Source: Chloroflexota bacterium (lineage in GTDB: Bacteria; Chloroflexota; Ktedonobacteria; Ktedonobacterales; JACDGC01). From it: DNA of 7,430 bases. The stretch spans positions 1 to 7,430 of the forward strand of contig JAKAOI010000105.1 of assembly GCA_021812265.1 (NCBI GenBank). The letters run 5' to 3'. Within the stretch, counting starts at the first letter, position 1; the number at the start of each line of letters is the position of its first letter. The notes under the pieces are model-generated. The model ran no database searches and was not told the origin of the DNA. It saw only the letters and a program-made list of their open reading frames with translations. The translations under genes were made by a program, and so were the position numbers. Below, piece after piece: positions 1 to 6,082 of the stretch.

Positions 1-188
1 TATTGAATACTTCACAGAAAACAAGGTTAATCCGCGAGCATTTTCGTTACCCACAACCCCCAACTGAATAGCAGCGTTTAGGGCAAGAACATTGGTGCGA
101 TCTGCTAGGTCTTCAATACTTCGCACCACATTAGAAATGTCTTGGGTGCGTTCACCCAAACGCTTAATTTTCTGTGAAGTATTCAATA
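1..188. repeat. Perfect 21-bp inverted repeat, arms 1-21 and 168-188
   Basis: The first 21 bases of the window are the exact reverse complement of bases 168-188; the match stops at base 22. Both arms lie inside the receptor reading frame. The 168-188 arm encodes part of a normal coiled-coil stretch (NTSQK). The 1-21 arm encodes the end of the visible protein (FSVKYSI) where the conserved receptor tip should continue. A perfect repeat of this length that begins exactly at the edge of the sequence fits a fold-back chimera or an assembly-graph break better than biology, though a real hairpin cannot be excluded. Confidence 0.85.
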
Positions 189-1023
189 CGTTTGTACGAA
201 TATCTTCCATTTTCTTTAATGTATTTTCAACGTCTCTTCGTCCCGATTCAGCTTCTTCTTTAGCCTGATCGGTGGAGGCAAGGCTAAGCTGAGAAAACTT
301 ATTAAATTCAATAATAAAAGCGCCAAGCGATTGCAATTGATCGTTCACTGAATTAATTTGTACAGATTGATTCTGCACACTATGGGTCATATTCCCTACG
401 CGATCTTGAATTTTACCGGCTAATTGAATAATTTGCTGTGAATTAGACTGCGCCAGCGCGATAAACTTAGAGAGGCTTTCAACCATAAAGTTTAATGAAT
501 CAGCTAAAACACCCAACGCATCCGGTGTAACAGCAGACTGAATTTCAAAATTGCCGGAAGCAATTTCTGTAACATCTTGCAGCAGTCGTTCAATTTGATT
601 TTGCACCGATTGTGTGTCGTTCACATCATTTTTTTTCAGTGGGGCTTGCTCTAACAGCGTGTTAATCAGTATAATCAGCGGATATAAATCATCATTTGGC
701 GCCAAAATATTTGGTTCAAGCACAGAGTATGAATCTATCGCGTCATGAGTTATGAAGGAAAGATTTTCAACCTGTTTGCGAATGACATATCTCAGCCGGA
801 GCAAAAACAGCACAATAATTAATGTAAGTATAATGGAGCCGCCGGCGGCAGACGCATACAGCGCAAATTGGCTTGCGTTCAGCTGTTTTAAAGATGCGCC
901 ATATACTTTCCACGTTGCAGCGGTAAGGGCTAAAATTCCGGCAAATGGTAATAAAACTGAAAAAGTTAACGCCAAGGAAAACGCAGAATTAACTGAATAT
1001 ATCCGGCGCTTAGATATTGCCAT
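1..1023 (-). CDS. Methyl-accepting chemotaxis protein (PilJ-like), 3' end missing
   Basis: A membrane chemoreceptor that would pass signals through CheW to a CheA kinase. The visible 341 codons start at an ATG with AGGAG seven bases upstream; no stop is reached before the left edge. Two hydrophobic helices (about residues 13-36 and 55-78) are separated by only about 18 residues, so there is no room for an ordinary extracellular ligand-binding domain. A cytoplasmic linker (80-140) and a HAMP-like segment (about 143-190, with IASGNFE) follow, then the long coiled coil of the signalling domain. The hairpin-tip approach TNVLALNAAIQ (310-320) is the family signature. After it, the normal AGExGRGFxVVA tip is replaced by LGVVGNENARGLTLF, which looks one residue longer. 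The last seven residues lie in a 21-base inverted repeat and may be an assembly artefact. It is the fifth gene of the operon, 29 bases after cheW. The family call is firm; the signal sensed is unknown. Confidence 0.9.
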   Translation of the reverse strand, partial: MAISKRRIYSVNSAFSLALTFSVLLPFAGILALTAATWKVYGASLKQLNASQFALYASAAGGSIILTLIIVLFLLRLRYVIRKQVENLSFITHDAIDSYSVLEPNILAPNDDLYPLIILINTLLEQAPLKKNDVNDTQSVQNQIERLLQDVTEIASGNFEIQSAVTPDALGVLADSLNFMVESLSKFIALAQSNSQQIIQLAGKIQDRVGNMTHSVQNQSVQINSVNDQLQSLGAFIIEFNKFSQLSLASTDQAKEEAESGRRDVENTLKKMEDIRTNVLNTSQKIKRLGERTQDISNVVRSIEDLADRTNVLALNAAIQLGVVGNENARGLTLFSVKYSI

Positions 1024-1052
1024 TTTATAACTCCTGAATAAGATTTTTAAAT

Positions 1053-1661
1053 TTATTTAACCAGATAGTCATTCATTTTAGGTGAATTTAATAAATTATC
1101 AGTATGCGCTATATATATAACACGCCTGCTGCCGGGAATAACTGCAGTGCCATAAATGGCGTATTCCGGCAGTTTGGTGTGATGAATAAATGAGTTATCA
1201 TAAACAATGTTTTGATTGGCGATCTCACTAACTTCTTTTACCGCGTCTACCAAAAATCCGACAAATATTTTTGCCGTATTTGCAACGATAATTCGCGACG
1301 CCGGCGTAAATTGCCCGCTGGGCAGATCCAAAAACTGACGCAAATCCACCACTGAAGTAATGGATCCGCGCAAAGACGCCACACCAACTACCCATGAATG
1401 CGTATATGGCACATATGTTATATTGTTTGCCAATTCAACTCCCAACACATGTTCAACTGACCAGCCGATTTCTAAGTCATTAAGCAATGTTATGATATAT
1501 TTTTGATTGGCTGCTGAATCATTGGAATAGTGTTGAGCAATCTCGGGCGGATGCAACGGTATAGGCTGAACATTTTGCGGGGTTGGATCTGAAGATCCAA
1601 AAGCTACCAGCGCTTCTTTCAATTTATCCGCATTTATCTGCTTATTTCCGGGATCACTCAT
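1053..1661 (-). CDS. CheW/PilI-like chemotaxis adaptor
   Basis: A soluble scaffold that links chemoreceptors to the CheA kinase in signalling arrays. It has 202 residues, longer than the usual 150-170 of CheW because of a polar N-terminal extension of about 50 residues. The CheW domain begins near YIITLLNDLEIGWSVEHVLGV and contains the signature WVVGVASLRGSITSVVDLR, matching the family pattern GvxnlRGxvxPVvDLR; the usual Pro is Ser here. The C-terminal part has the expected second half (IFVGFLVDAVKEV and YGTAVIPGSRRVIYI). I start it at the ATG at 1661, which has GGAG seven bases upstream; a TTG lies just before it in frame. It lies 20 bases after the second receiver gene and 29 bases before the receptor, so the three are surely one transcript. 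The PilI-like label rests on the neighbours. Confidence 0.92.
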   Translation of the reverse strand: MSDPGNKQINADKLKEALVAFGSSDPTPQNVQPIPLHPPEIAQHYSNDSAANQKYIITLLNDLEIGWSVEHVLGVELANNITYVPYTHSWVVGVASLRGSITSVVDLRQFLDLPSGQFTPASRIIVANTAKIFVGFLVDAVKEVSEIANQNIVYDNSFIHHTKLPEYAIYGTAVIPGSRRVIYIAHTDNLLNSPKMNDYLVK

Positions 1662-1681
1662 CAATTATCTCCAATTATTCA

Positions 1682-2062
1682 TTAAAGTAAACTTTTAATG
1701 CCGGAAATTAATTCGGCGGCATTAAACGGCTTGGTTAAATATAAATCTGCGCCTTGTAATATTCCCCAGTGCCGATCTTGCGGCGTATTTTTGCCGCTGA
1801 GTAAAATGATGGGAATTTGATTATATCCATCCATATGTTTCAGATATCGGCATACTTGAAATCCGTTCTGTTTGGGTAATACTACATCCAATATAATGCA
1901 GTTAGGATGCAGTGAAACAGTTTTCTCGATGGCTTCTTCACCATCCGAAGCAGTTACTACATTAAAACCCTGCTCATATAATGGAGCCGCTATAAGCGCA
2001 AGGTCGGTCCAACTGTCATCAACTACAAGAACGGTTGGCTGTTTGGGTAAAGGGAATTGCAC
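1682..2062 (-). CDS. Stand-alone CheY-like response regulator (PilH-like position)
   Basis: A single receiver domain of 126 residues with no output domain, expected to be phosphorylated by the operon's CheA-type kinase and to act through protein contacts or as a phosphate sink. All key residues are present: acidic pair D15-D16 in VLVVDDS, phosphoacceptor D59 in CIILDVVLP, switch Ser at S89 in ILLSG, and conserved Lys at K111 in YLTKPF. The start is GTG at 2062 with GAGG seven bases upstream; a nine-residue tail precedes the first beta strand. It follows the other receiver gene by 39 bases and precedes cheW by 20. Paired small receivers directly before a cheW and a receptor gene are the pilG-pilH-pilI-pilJ arrangement of type IV pilus systems. 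Calling it PilH rests on order only. Confidence 0.93.
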   Translation of the reverse strand: MQFPLPKQPTVLVVDDSWTDLALIAAPLYEQGFNVVTASDGEEAIEKTVSLHPNCIILDVVLPKQNGFQVCRYLKHMDGYNQIPIILLSGKNTPQDRHWGILQGADLYLTKPFNAAELISGIKSLL

Positions 2063-2101
2063 AATGGTACCTCAAAAATTAAAGTTGCGGCGCATCTTTT
2101 A

Positions 2102-2524
2102 CTATCGGATACGCTGCTGGTATGCGTCCGGCATGCCGCTGGAAGCAGTCACAGATACATATTGCTTCACCACATGAATCAGCTCACCTGCTTCAAATGG
2201 TTTGGTCAGATATTCTGTTGCGCCGGCTAATTTGCCGCGCATTTTATCTAAAAAACCGTCTCGGCCGCTTAGCATGATAATTGGCGTAGACACAAATTTT
2301 TTATTTTTCCGCAATTGGTGGCAAATACTATAGCCATCCATTTTAGGTAGAATAATATCTAAGAATATAATATCCAGATCATTGATGCTGTTAGCTTCAG
2401 CTAACGCTGTCACCCCATCTCGTGCGATGATCACCTTCATATGTATTCGCTGCAATGTCAACTGTACAATCTTACATACTGTTGGGCTGTCATCCACCAC
2501 TAACGCAACGGGTTCTCTATTCAC
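2102..2524 (-). CDS. Stand-alone CheY-like response regulator (PilG-like position)
   Basis: A 140-residue receiver protein. The phosphorylation site is complete: D11-D12 in ALVVDDS, phosphoacceptor D56 in IIFLDIILP, switch residue S86 in IIMLSGRDG, and K108 in YLTKPF, with Y105 at the usual aromatic switch position. A short C-terminal tail of about 18 residues (from VSVTASSG) has no domain I recognise. The start is GTG at 2524, with GAGGTG ending five bases upstream, and the reading VALVVDDSPT begins at once as in PilG and other CheY proteins. It is the second gene of the operon, 81 bases after the PatA-like gene. That is the largest gap in the operon and holds a weak promoter-like sequence. 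The two receivers are clearly different in sequence, so they are not a recent duplication. Confidence 0.93.
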   Translation of the reverse strand: MNREPVALVVDDSPTVCKIVQLTLQRIHMKVIIARDGVTALAEANSINDLDIIFLDIILPKMDGYSICHQLRKNKKFVSTPIIMLSGRDGFLDKMRGKLAGATEYLTKPFEAGELIHVVKQYVSVTASSGMPDAYQQRIR

Positions 2525-2555
2525 AAAAACACCTCACTCCCTTTTCGTCATACCT

Positions 2556-2583
2556 ATCATATTCTATGCTGTCTGTTATACAA
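2556..2583 (-). promoter_or_regulatory. Weak possible internal promoter before the first receiver gene
   Basis: In the 81-base gap upstream of the receiver gene, the minus strand has TATGAT (2556-2561, five of six matches to TATAAT) and, 16 bases upstream, TTGTAT (2578-2583, three of six matches to TTGACA). A start near 2549 would leave a leader of about 25 bases with the gene's ribosome binding site. The gap also holds a small hairpin, CAACA/TGTTG at 2581-2594. The -35 match is poor, so this is only a possibility. Confidence 0.22.
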
Positions 2584-2605
2584 CACTACTGTTGCATACC
2601 TACTC

Positions 2606-3916
2606 TTAGGAATAATACTGTTGATGCAAAAAAGTATCAGCTTGGCTCATCGCCGCTTTTCTGCGATACAGTTCTTCCTCCACTTCACTTAAAAAAGTGT
2701 GCCATGCATTGCCTACTCGGGCAGTTAAGTTTCCGTTCCGAGCCAATTTAGGTTCTATTCCCGAAACAAATACCATATTCAATAAATCATTTAATGCGTC
2801 AAGCACTTCATTTTGATATTCCAGCAGTGTACTCCCGGTCACTATACTCGCTAAATTCTTTGCTTCATCAAAAACGACCACACCACGTTCGATACGAATT
2901 AATCCTTCTATGTGATATTCATCCAGTAATTTTCTGTTTTCCAGCAATAATTGTTCTTGTGGCAGAATACCATACATAGACTGTGTAGTATCGGAATTAG
3001 CAACATATTGACCATATATTTTCAATGATTCATTCATTGTGTTGCCGATGACATCCATTATCTTATAAAAACGCGCCGCCCCAGAAAAATTTCCGATAGT
3101 ATGCAATTCCTTTAATTGATGTGTCAATACATCCAAGATTTTCTCTGCAAATTTTTCCTGATTTTGTGAAAAAATTAAAGTAAGCAACCCTTGTCCCTGA
3201 AGTTTCACTATTGTTTCCACTACTTTAGGTTCGGGGATTTGCAGCGCAAACGCTATTGCGTATATTGGATTCTCTCCATTCGACAATAGCAATATTTGAG
3301 TTTCCTCTGCCTGCAGCGCCTGATAATCAAAATTCTGCGGCGGATTCTGCACCCATTGCGGCAACGTTTCCCAATGTATATTGTGTGAGGTAATGCGGCC
3401 CCATTCATCATTCAGCCGCATAGCTTCCAACAGAATATGATCGATGTTTTTTGCCGTATTTCCCATATTTTTTAATTGAATTTTGGGCTGAAATTCAAAA
3501 GATCCGTGTTCCCACTTTAAAGCGCGGGAAATCATTTGGATCATTGAGAACTCCATTCTCCGTAAATATTCCTGATTATCAATAAGGCGGTTATCTAAAA
3601 AATCTTTTAATAATTTGTTGATATCTTTTTGGTGATCTAATAAAGCATATTGTGGATTCGGCTGAGTAATACGGCCGATACTATAAAACATACTGTATAG
3701 GCGTACCGCTGCCGCTGGTTCTACATTTACAGAGAGTATCTGCCCTTCCTGCAAACTGACTTGCAGCTTTATTTCTTGCCCAATTTGTGTTTGATCGTCA
3801 GATTTAGTGACAATCAACTCCCCCGATTTACTGCCCAAAGCAAGAGTTTTTAATGTTGCCTGCAGCCCAAGTGTGTCGAGACTTCCGCCAAATATCTTTT
3901 GATTTGGTGTACTCAT
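2606..3916 (-). CDS. PatA-like DUF4388 (PATAN) domain protein
   Basis: A 436-residue soluble protein with an N-terminal DUF4388/PATAN domain (about residues 7-175). The domain opens with FGGSLDTLGLQATLKTLALG and the GELIV strand, has the VSLQEGQILSV turn, and closes with the typical HILLEAMRLNDEW helix. Residues about 203-250 (EETQILLLSNGENPIYAIAF through VVETIVKLQGQGLL) look like a winged helix. The rest, to residue 436, is helical and unfamiliar. In Cyanobacteria, PatA-type proteins carry this domain together with a receiver; here there is no receiver, but two stand-alone receivers follow in the operon, so they may be its partners. Its role in output or localisation is inferred. The start is ATG with GAGGAG four to five bases upstream. 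It is the first gene of the operon, preceded by a long leader from the promoter at 4337-4364. Confidence 0.82.
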   Translation of the reverse strand: MSTPNQKIFGGSLDTLGLQATLKTLALGSKSGELIVTKSDDQTQIGQEIKLQVSLQEGQILSVNVEPAAAVRLYSMFYSIGRITQPNPQYALLDHQKDINKLLKDFLDNRLIDNQEYLRRMEFSMIQMISRALKWEHGSFEFQPKIQLKNMGNTAKNIDHILLEAMRLNDEWGRITSHNIHWETLPQWVQNPPQNFDYQALQAEETQILLLSNGENPIYAIAFALQIPEPKVVETIVKLQGQGLLTLIFSQNQEKFAEKILDVLTHQLKELHTIGNFSGAARFYKIMDVIGNTMNESLKIYGQYVANSDTTQSMYGILPQEQLLLENRKLLDEYHIEGLIRIERGVVVFDEAKNLASIVTGSTLLEYQNEVLDALNDLLNMVFVSGIEPKLARNGNLTARVGNAWHTFLSEVEEELYRRKAAMSQADTFLHQQYYS

Positions 3917-4336
3917 ATTCTCTCCTCACTTCGTGTTTGTTTTGCCAAATTATTATTGGTTTGGCCATTCAAGATATTGCCTGCTATTTTCACCTGAATG
4001 TTCGATAGTATACTGGCGTCAAATTGTATCCGATTCCATCTATTGGAATATTGGAAGATTCCCAGTATCCGGCGCTTATAAACCGCCCATACGGTCTATA
4101 GCCTCCTGCACATATTTCCTGCATGTATTGCTAAAAACTGCGCAAAACTATAGGATTATCTTCCGGTTCGCTGCTACCCAAATATACTACCTCAGGGTAT
4201 ATTGTACCACACGTTCAGGTATTAGAGAACAGATAAGAAACTTCAAACGATGTATCATCAGTGTGATGATGCGCTGCAAATTGTATCTTTTTCTGAAAAC
4301 ATTTTTGCCTGCGCCTGCCGGCAGAGAACCATACCC
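3917..4336 (-). other. Long non-coding leader of the chemosensory operon
   Basis: About 410 bases separate the predicted transcription start (near 4330) from the first start codon at 3916. I see no convincing protein gene on either strand. The stretch holds the palindrome at 4315-4324, a perfect short hairpin (ATCATCA/TGATGAT, arms 4254-4260 and 4264-4270, three-base loop), a second possible extended -10 promoter on the minus strand (TGGTACAAT, 4201-4209, with only a weak -35), and repeated GGAATC and GGATAC words at about 4025-4075. I compared it by eye with c-di-GMP riboswitches and found no match. Its length suggests a regulated leader or a small RNA, but nothing identifies which. Confidence 0.45.
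4315..4324. promoter_or_regulatory. 10-bp perfect palindrome at the operon's transcription start (operator candidate)
   Basis: CTGCCGGCAG is self-complementary and lies about 6-15 bases downstream of the predicted start from the promoter at 4337-4364. That position would suit a repressor site or an early transcript hairpin. GCCGGCAGAG also occurs in the xer terminator stem, probably by chance. No protein can be named. Confidence 0.3.
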
Positions 4337-4364
4337 AGTATAGCAAAAAAACAGTATGTGTCAA
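4337..4364 (-). promoter_or_regulatory. Strong sigma70-type promoter for the chemosensory operon
   Basis: On the minus strand, TTGACA (4359-4364, six of six) is followed after 16 bases by TATACT (4337-4342, five of six) with a TG one base upstream of the -10, giving an extended -10. The spacer has a run of seven T. The promoter lies about 55-80 bases after the plsC stop and points at the PatA-like gene, which separates the chemosensory operon from cmk-plsC. A 5-bp stem (GTGTC/GACAC) overlaps the -35. Confidence 0.75.
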
Positions 4365-4419
4365 ACAGCGACACTATATTTCCCGATCAGATGAAAAACT
4401 TGCCTATCACATGGTAACG

Positions 4420-5142
4420 TTATTCTTCGCTGCCAACCGGTTCTTTTTGCGCTGCGGCCGAATCCGGAAGCGCAGCATACGCCCCGCGGTATTTTTCCGG
4501 AAGAGCCGCTGCAATAGCGCGCATTGTGTCATCGGTCGCCGATTGCATATCGGCGCGGGTATATTTTTTTCCGGAAGCAGGAAACAACATCGGCTGGCCA
4601 AATCGAATATGCACAACCGGACGATGCGGCCAGCGATACCCTTTGCGCAAAACCAATTCGGATCCCCAAACGGCTACAGGCACAACCGGCGCGCCGCTTT
4701 TTAAAGCAATAAGAGCAAACCCTTCGTGCGCTTTCAGCAACGCATGGTCTTCACTGCGGTGACCTTCCGGATAAATGATAAGCGCCTGCTGAGCTTTCAA
4801 CACCGCTAAACAATTGCGAATCGCTTCGGTGTCGCCTTCGCCGCGATTCACAAAAAAAGCTTCTAAATGAGTAAACAGCCATGTTAAAAATCGGCTTTTC
4901 GTATACTCCGATTTTGCCATAAAATGCAGCATTCGCTTCATGCTAAACGCCGTTGCAATAATATCCCAGCCGCTAAAATGATTGCTGGCCAGCAATACAG
5001 CGCCGTTTTCGGGAATATGTTCTGCCCCTTGCACATCAAACTTGAATAAAAATGGCAAAATAAGACTCAAAACGAAGCGGGCAAAGCTATAAAATCCGGC
5101 CCGTTCCGTGTTTCCGGGTATATATTTACCTGATGATGACAT
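4420..5142 (-). CDS. plsC: 1-acyl-sn-glycerol-3-phosphate acyltransferase
   Basis: Transfers an acyl chain to the sn-2 position of lysophosphatidic acid to make phosphatidic acid at the inner face of the membrane. In the 240-residue form, residues about 18-36 (FARFVLSLILPFLFKF) form a hydrophobic membrane-contact helix. The family blocks follow in order: NHFSGWD (H55 and D60 of the HX4D catalytic pair), FFVNRGEGD (R100, substrate binding), YPEGHRS (E126-G127) and VPVAVWG. Motif III is usually PEGTRS; the Thr is His here. I start at the ATG at 5142, which has GGAGG six bases upstream, rather than at a TTG five codons earlier. It overlaps the end of cmk by 17 bases, so the two are translationally coupled, as in many cmk-plsC operons. 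No strong terminator follows. Confidence 0.93.
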   Translation of the reverse strand: MSSSGKYIPGNTERAGFYSFARFVLSLILPFLFKFDVQGAEHIPENGAVLLASNHFSGWDIIATAFSMKRMLHFMAKSEYTKSRFLTWLFTHLEAFFVNRGEGDTEAIRNCLAVLKAQQALIIYPEGHRSEDHALLKAHEGFALIALKSGAPVVPVAVWGSELVLRKGYRWPHRPVVHIRFGQPMLFPASGKKYTRADMQSATDDTMRAIAAALPEKYRGAYAALPDSAAAQKEPVGSEE

Positions 5143-5806
5143 GTGCGGCCTCCGCAATTTGATCGACGACTTGTTCTATAGTTAATTCGCTTGAATCAAT
5201 AATGAGCGCATCGGGGGCAATTTTGATATTTGGCGCATCCAGCGCGTCGCGTTTGGCTAATTGCATCATTATATCTTCTGTCGAAACAGACTGGCTGGGA
5301 TTTTGCGCTTGCATATCCAAGGCGCGACGCTGCGCGCGGACATTCAGCGCTGCAGTAAGAAATATTTTTATTTGCGCTTCGGGCAACACCACAGCGGCAA
5401 TATCGCGCCCGGCCATAATTACACTTTTATGTTCCGCAAATGTGCGATAAAACGCATTGACTGCCTGCCGAACCCTCGGGTGCGCCGCAACCGCTGAAAC
5501 AACGGCGGTTACTGCTTCGGAGCGAATATCCCAAGTAATATCTTTGCCATCCAGCAGCGTCGTTTCTTGTCGGCCGTCATTTTCCACAGGCGGCAGCAAT
5601 GCAACATGCATAGTTTCAGCCAGCAAGCCGCAGGCGTTGGCGTCAGCAGGATCAACATCATTGCGCAGCGCGGCGTATGCCGCACAGCGATACATGACCC
5701 CAGTGTCGAGATACAATATATGCAGCCGATCAGCTAAAATCCGGCAAACAACGCTTTTTCCCGACGCCGCAGGGCCATCTACCGCAATATGCAACGCAAT
5801 ATTCAT
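5126..5806 (-). CDS. cmk: Cytidylate kinase
   Basis: Phosphorylates CMP and dCMP to the diphosphates with ATP, in pyrimidine salvage in the cytoplasm. The length of 226 residues is normal for the short bacterial form. The P-loop is GPAASGKS (residues 11-18), the CMP-binding stretch LDTGVMYR follows at 33-40, and the later block MAGRDIAAVVLPEA matches the family GRDIGTVVxPdA, with Gly-Thr changed to Ala-Ala. KIFLTA and an Arg-rich lid (RAQRR) complete the fold. The ATG at 5806 has AAAGG eight bases upstream, and the protein begins at its first beta strand (IALHIAVDGP). It is the first gene of a two-gene unit with plsC and has an extended -10 promoter about 95 bases upstream. Base composition looks more GC-rich than the chemosensory genes. 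Confidence 0.96.
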   Translation of the reverse strand: MNIALHIAVDGPAASGKSVVCRILADRLHILYLDTGVMYRCAAYAALRNDVDPADANACGLLAETMHVALLPPVENDGRQETTLLDGKDITWDIRSEAVTAVVSAVAAHPRVRQAVNAFYRTFAEHKSVIMAGRDIAAVVLPEAQIKIFLTAALNVRAQRRALDMQAQNPSQSVSTEDIMMQLAKRDALDAPNIKIAPDALIIDSSELTIEQVVDQIAEAAHVIIR

Positions 5807-5860
5807 ATTTCATACCTTTTGTGATATTTTTTACGAAGGAGGATGTTTGCTTTCGTTGTT

Positions 5861-5887
5861 ATGCCGCTGTACATTGCGGCGCGGCAT
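5861..5887 (-). promoter_or_regulatory. Small hairpin in the cmk leader
   Basis: ATGCCGC (5861-5867) and GCGGCAT (5881-5887) are exact complements with a 13-base loop, inside the predicted leader between the cmk promoter and its start codon. No T run follows, so it is not a terminator. It could influence cmk expression or mean nothing. Confidence 0.3.
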
Positions 5888-5898
5888 CGTTCTCACCT

Positions 5899-5927
5899 AG
5901 TATAGCATATATACAAGCAAATTTCTA
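5899..5927 (-). promoter_or_regulatory. cmk: Extended -10 promoter for cmk-plsC
   Basis: The minus strand has TGCTATACT: TATACT at 5899-5904 with TG at the extended position. Seventeen bases upstream is TAGAAA (5922-5927, four of six matches to TTGACA). A weak -35 with an extended -10 is a normal arrangement. The start would fall near 5892, leaving a leader of about 86 bases before the cmk ATG. Confidence 0.6.
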
Positions 5928-5966
5928 TCACTTCATTGTATGTATTGCTTCTCGCAAAACGGTTTA

Positions 5967-6002
5967 TCAAAAAAGCGCGTAAGGACCGCTGCCGATAAAC
6001 AT
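5967..6002 (-). CDS. Possible 11-codon leader peptide upstream of cmk
   Basis: A micro-ORF encoding MFIGSGPYALF and ending in TGA. AGGAG (6007-6011) ends four bases before the ATG, as good as the sites of the real genes here. The GGAGAATCA that holds the ribosome binding site is exactly the loop of the hairpin at 5992-6020, so the site would be exposed on a stem whose 3' arm is the start of the ORF. The ORF ends in a run of six T, followed by GATAAAC, a second possible partner for the 3' arm. It lies upstream of the cmk promoter and has no convincing promoter of its own, so it may be chance. Confidence 0.25.
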   Translation of the reverse strand: MFIGSGPYALF

Positions 6003-6020
6003 GATTCTCCTGTTTATCGG
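5992..6020. repeat. Perfect 10-bp inverted repeat with 9-base spacer
   Basis: CCGATAAACA (5992-6001) and TGTTTATCGG (6011-6020) are exact complements around a nine-base spacer. A third related word, GGTTTATCA, lies at 5961-5969. There is no T run next to it on either strand, so it is not a simple terminator. The shape resembles both an RNA hairpin and the paired-arm core site of a tyrosine recombinase, and a Xer gene ends 136 bases away. I could not match the arms to known dif sequences. Confidence 0.6.
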
Positions 6021-6082
6021 GCACTGCCCCTTGTACATCCCCAATTTTCCCTGCTGCAACGAAAGTTCTGAAAGAGCTATTT

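Noticed and set aside
752..1030. Plus-strand frame opposite the receptor gene
   Set aside because: It mirrors the receptor's membrane helices and linker on the other strand and shows no sign of coding.
3990..4124. Minus-strand ORF of 44 codons (MQEICAGGYRPYGRF...) in the operon leader
   Set aside because: There is no ribosome binding site before its ATG, no family match that I know, and the length is within chance. An AGGAGG inside it is followed only by a four-codon frame.
3933..4343. Open plus-strand frame of 136 codons in the gap between plsC and the PatA-like gene
   Set aside because: It starts at a GTG without a ribosome binding site, has a composition rich in Tyr, Arg, Cys and Ile with no family motif, and runs opposite to a clear promoter and leader.
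4359..4387. Possible plsC terminator (GTGTC/GACAC stem followed by a T run)
   Set aside because: The stem has only five pairs, the T run starts six bases after it, and the same bases form a better promoter. I therefore report no terminator for cmk-plsC.
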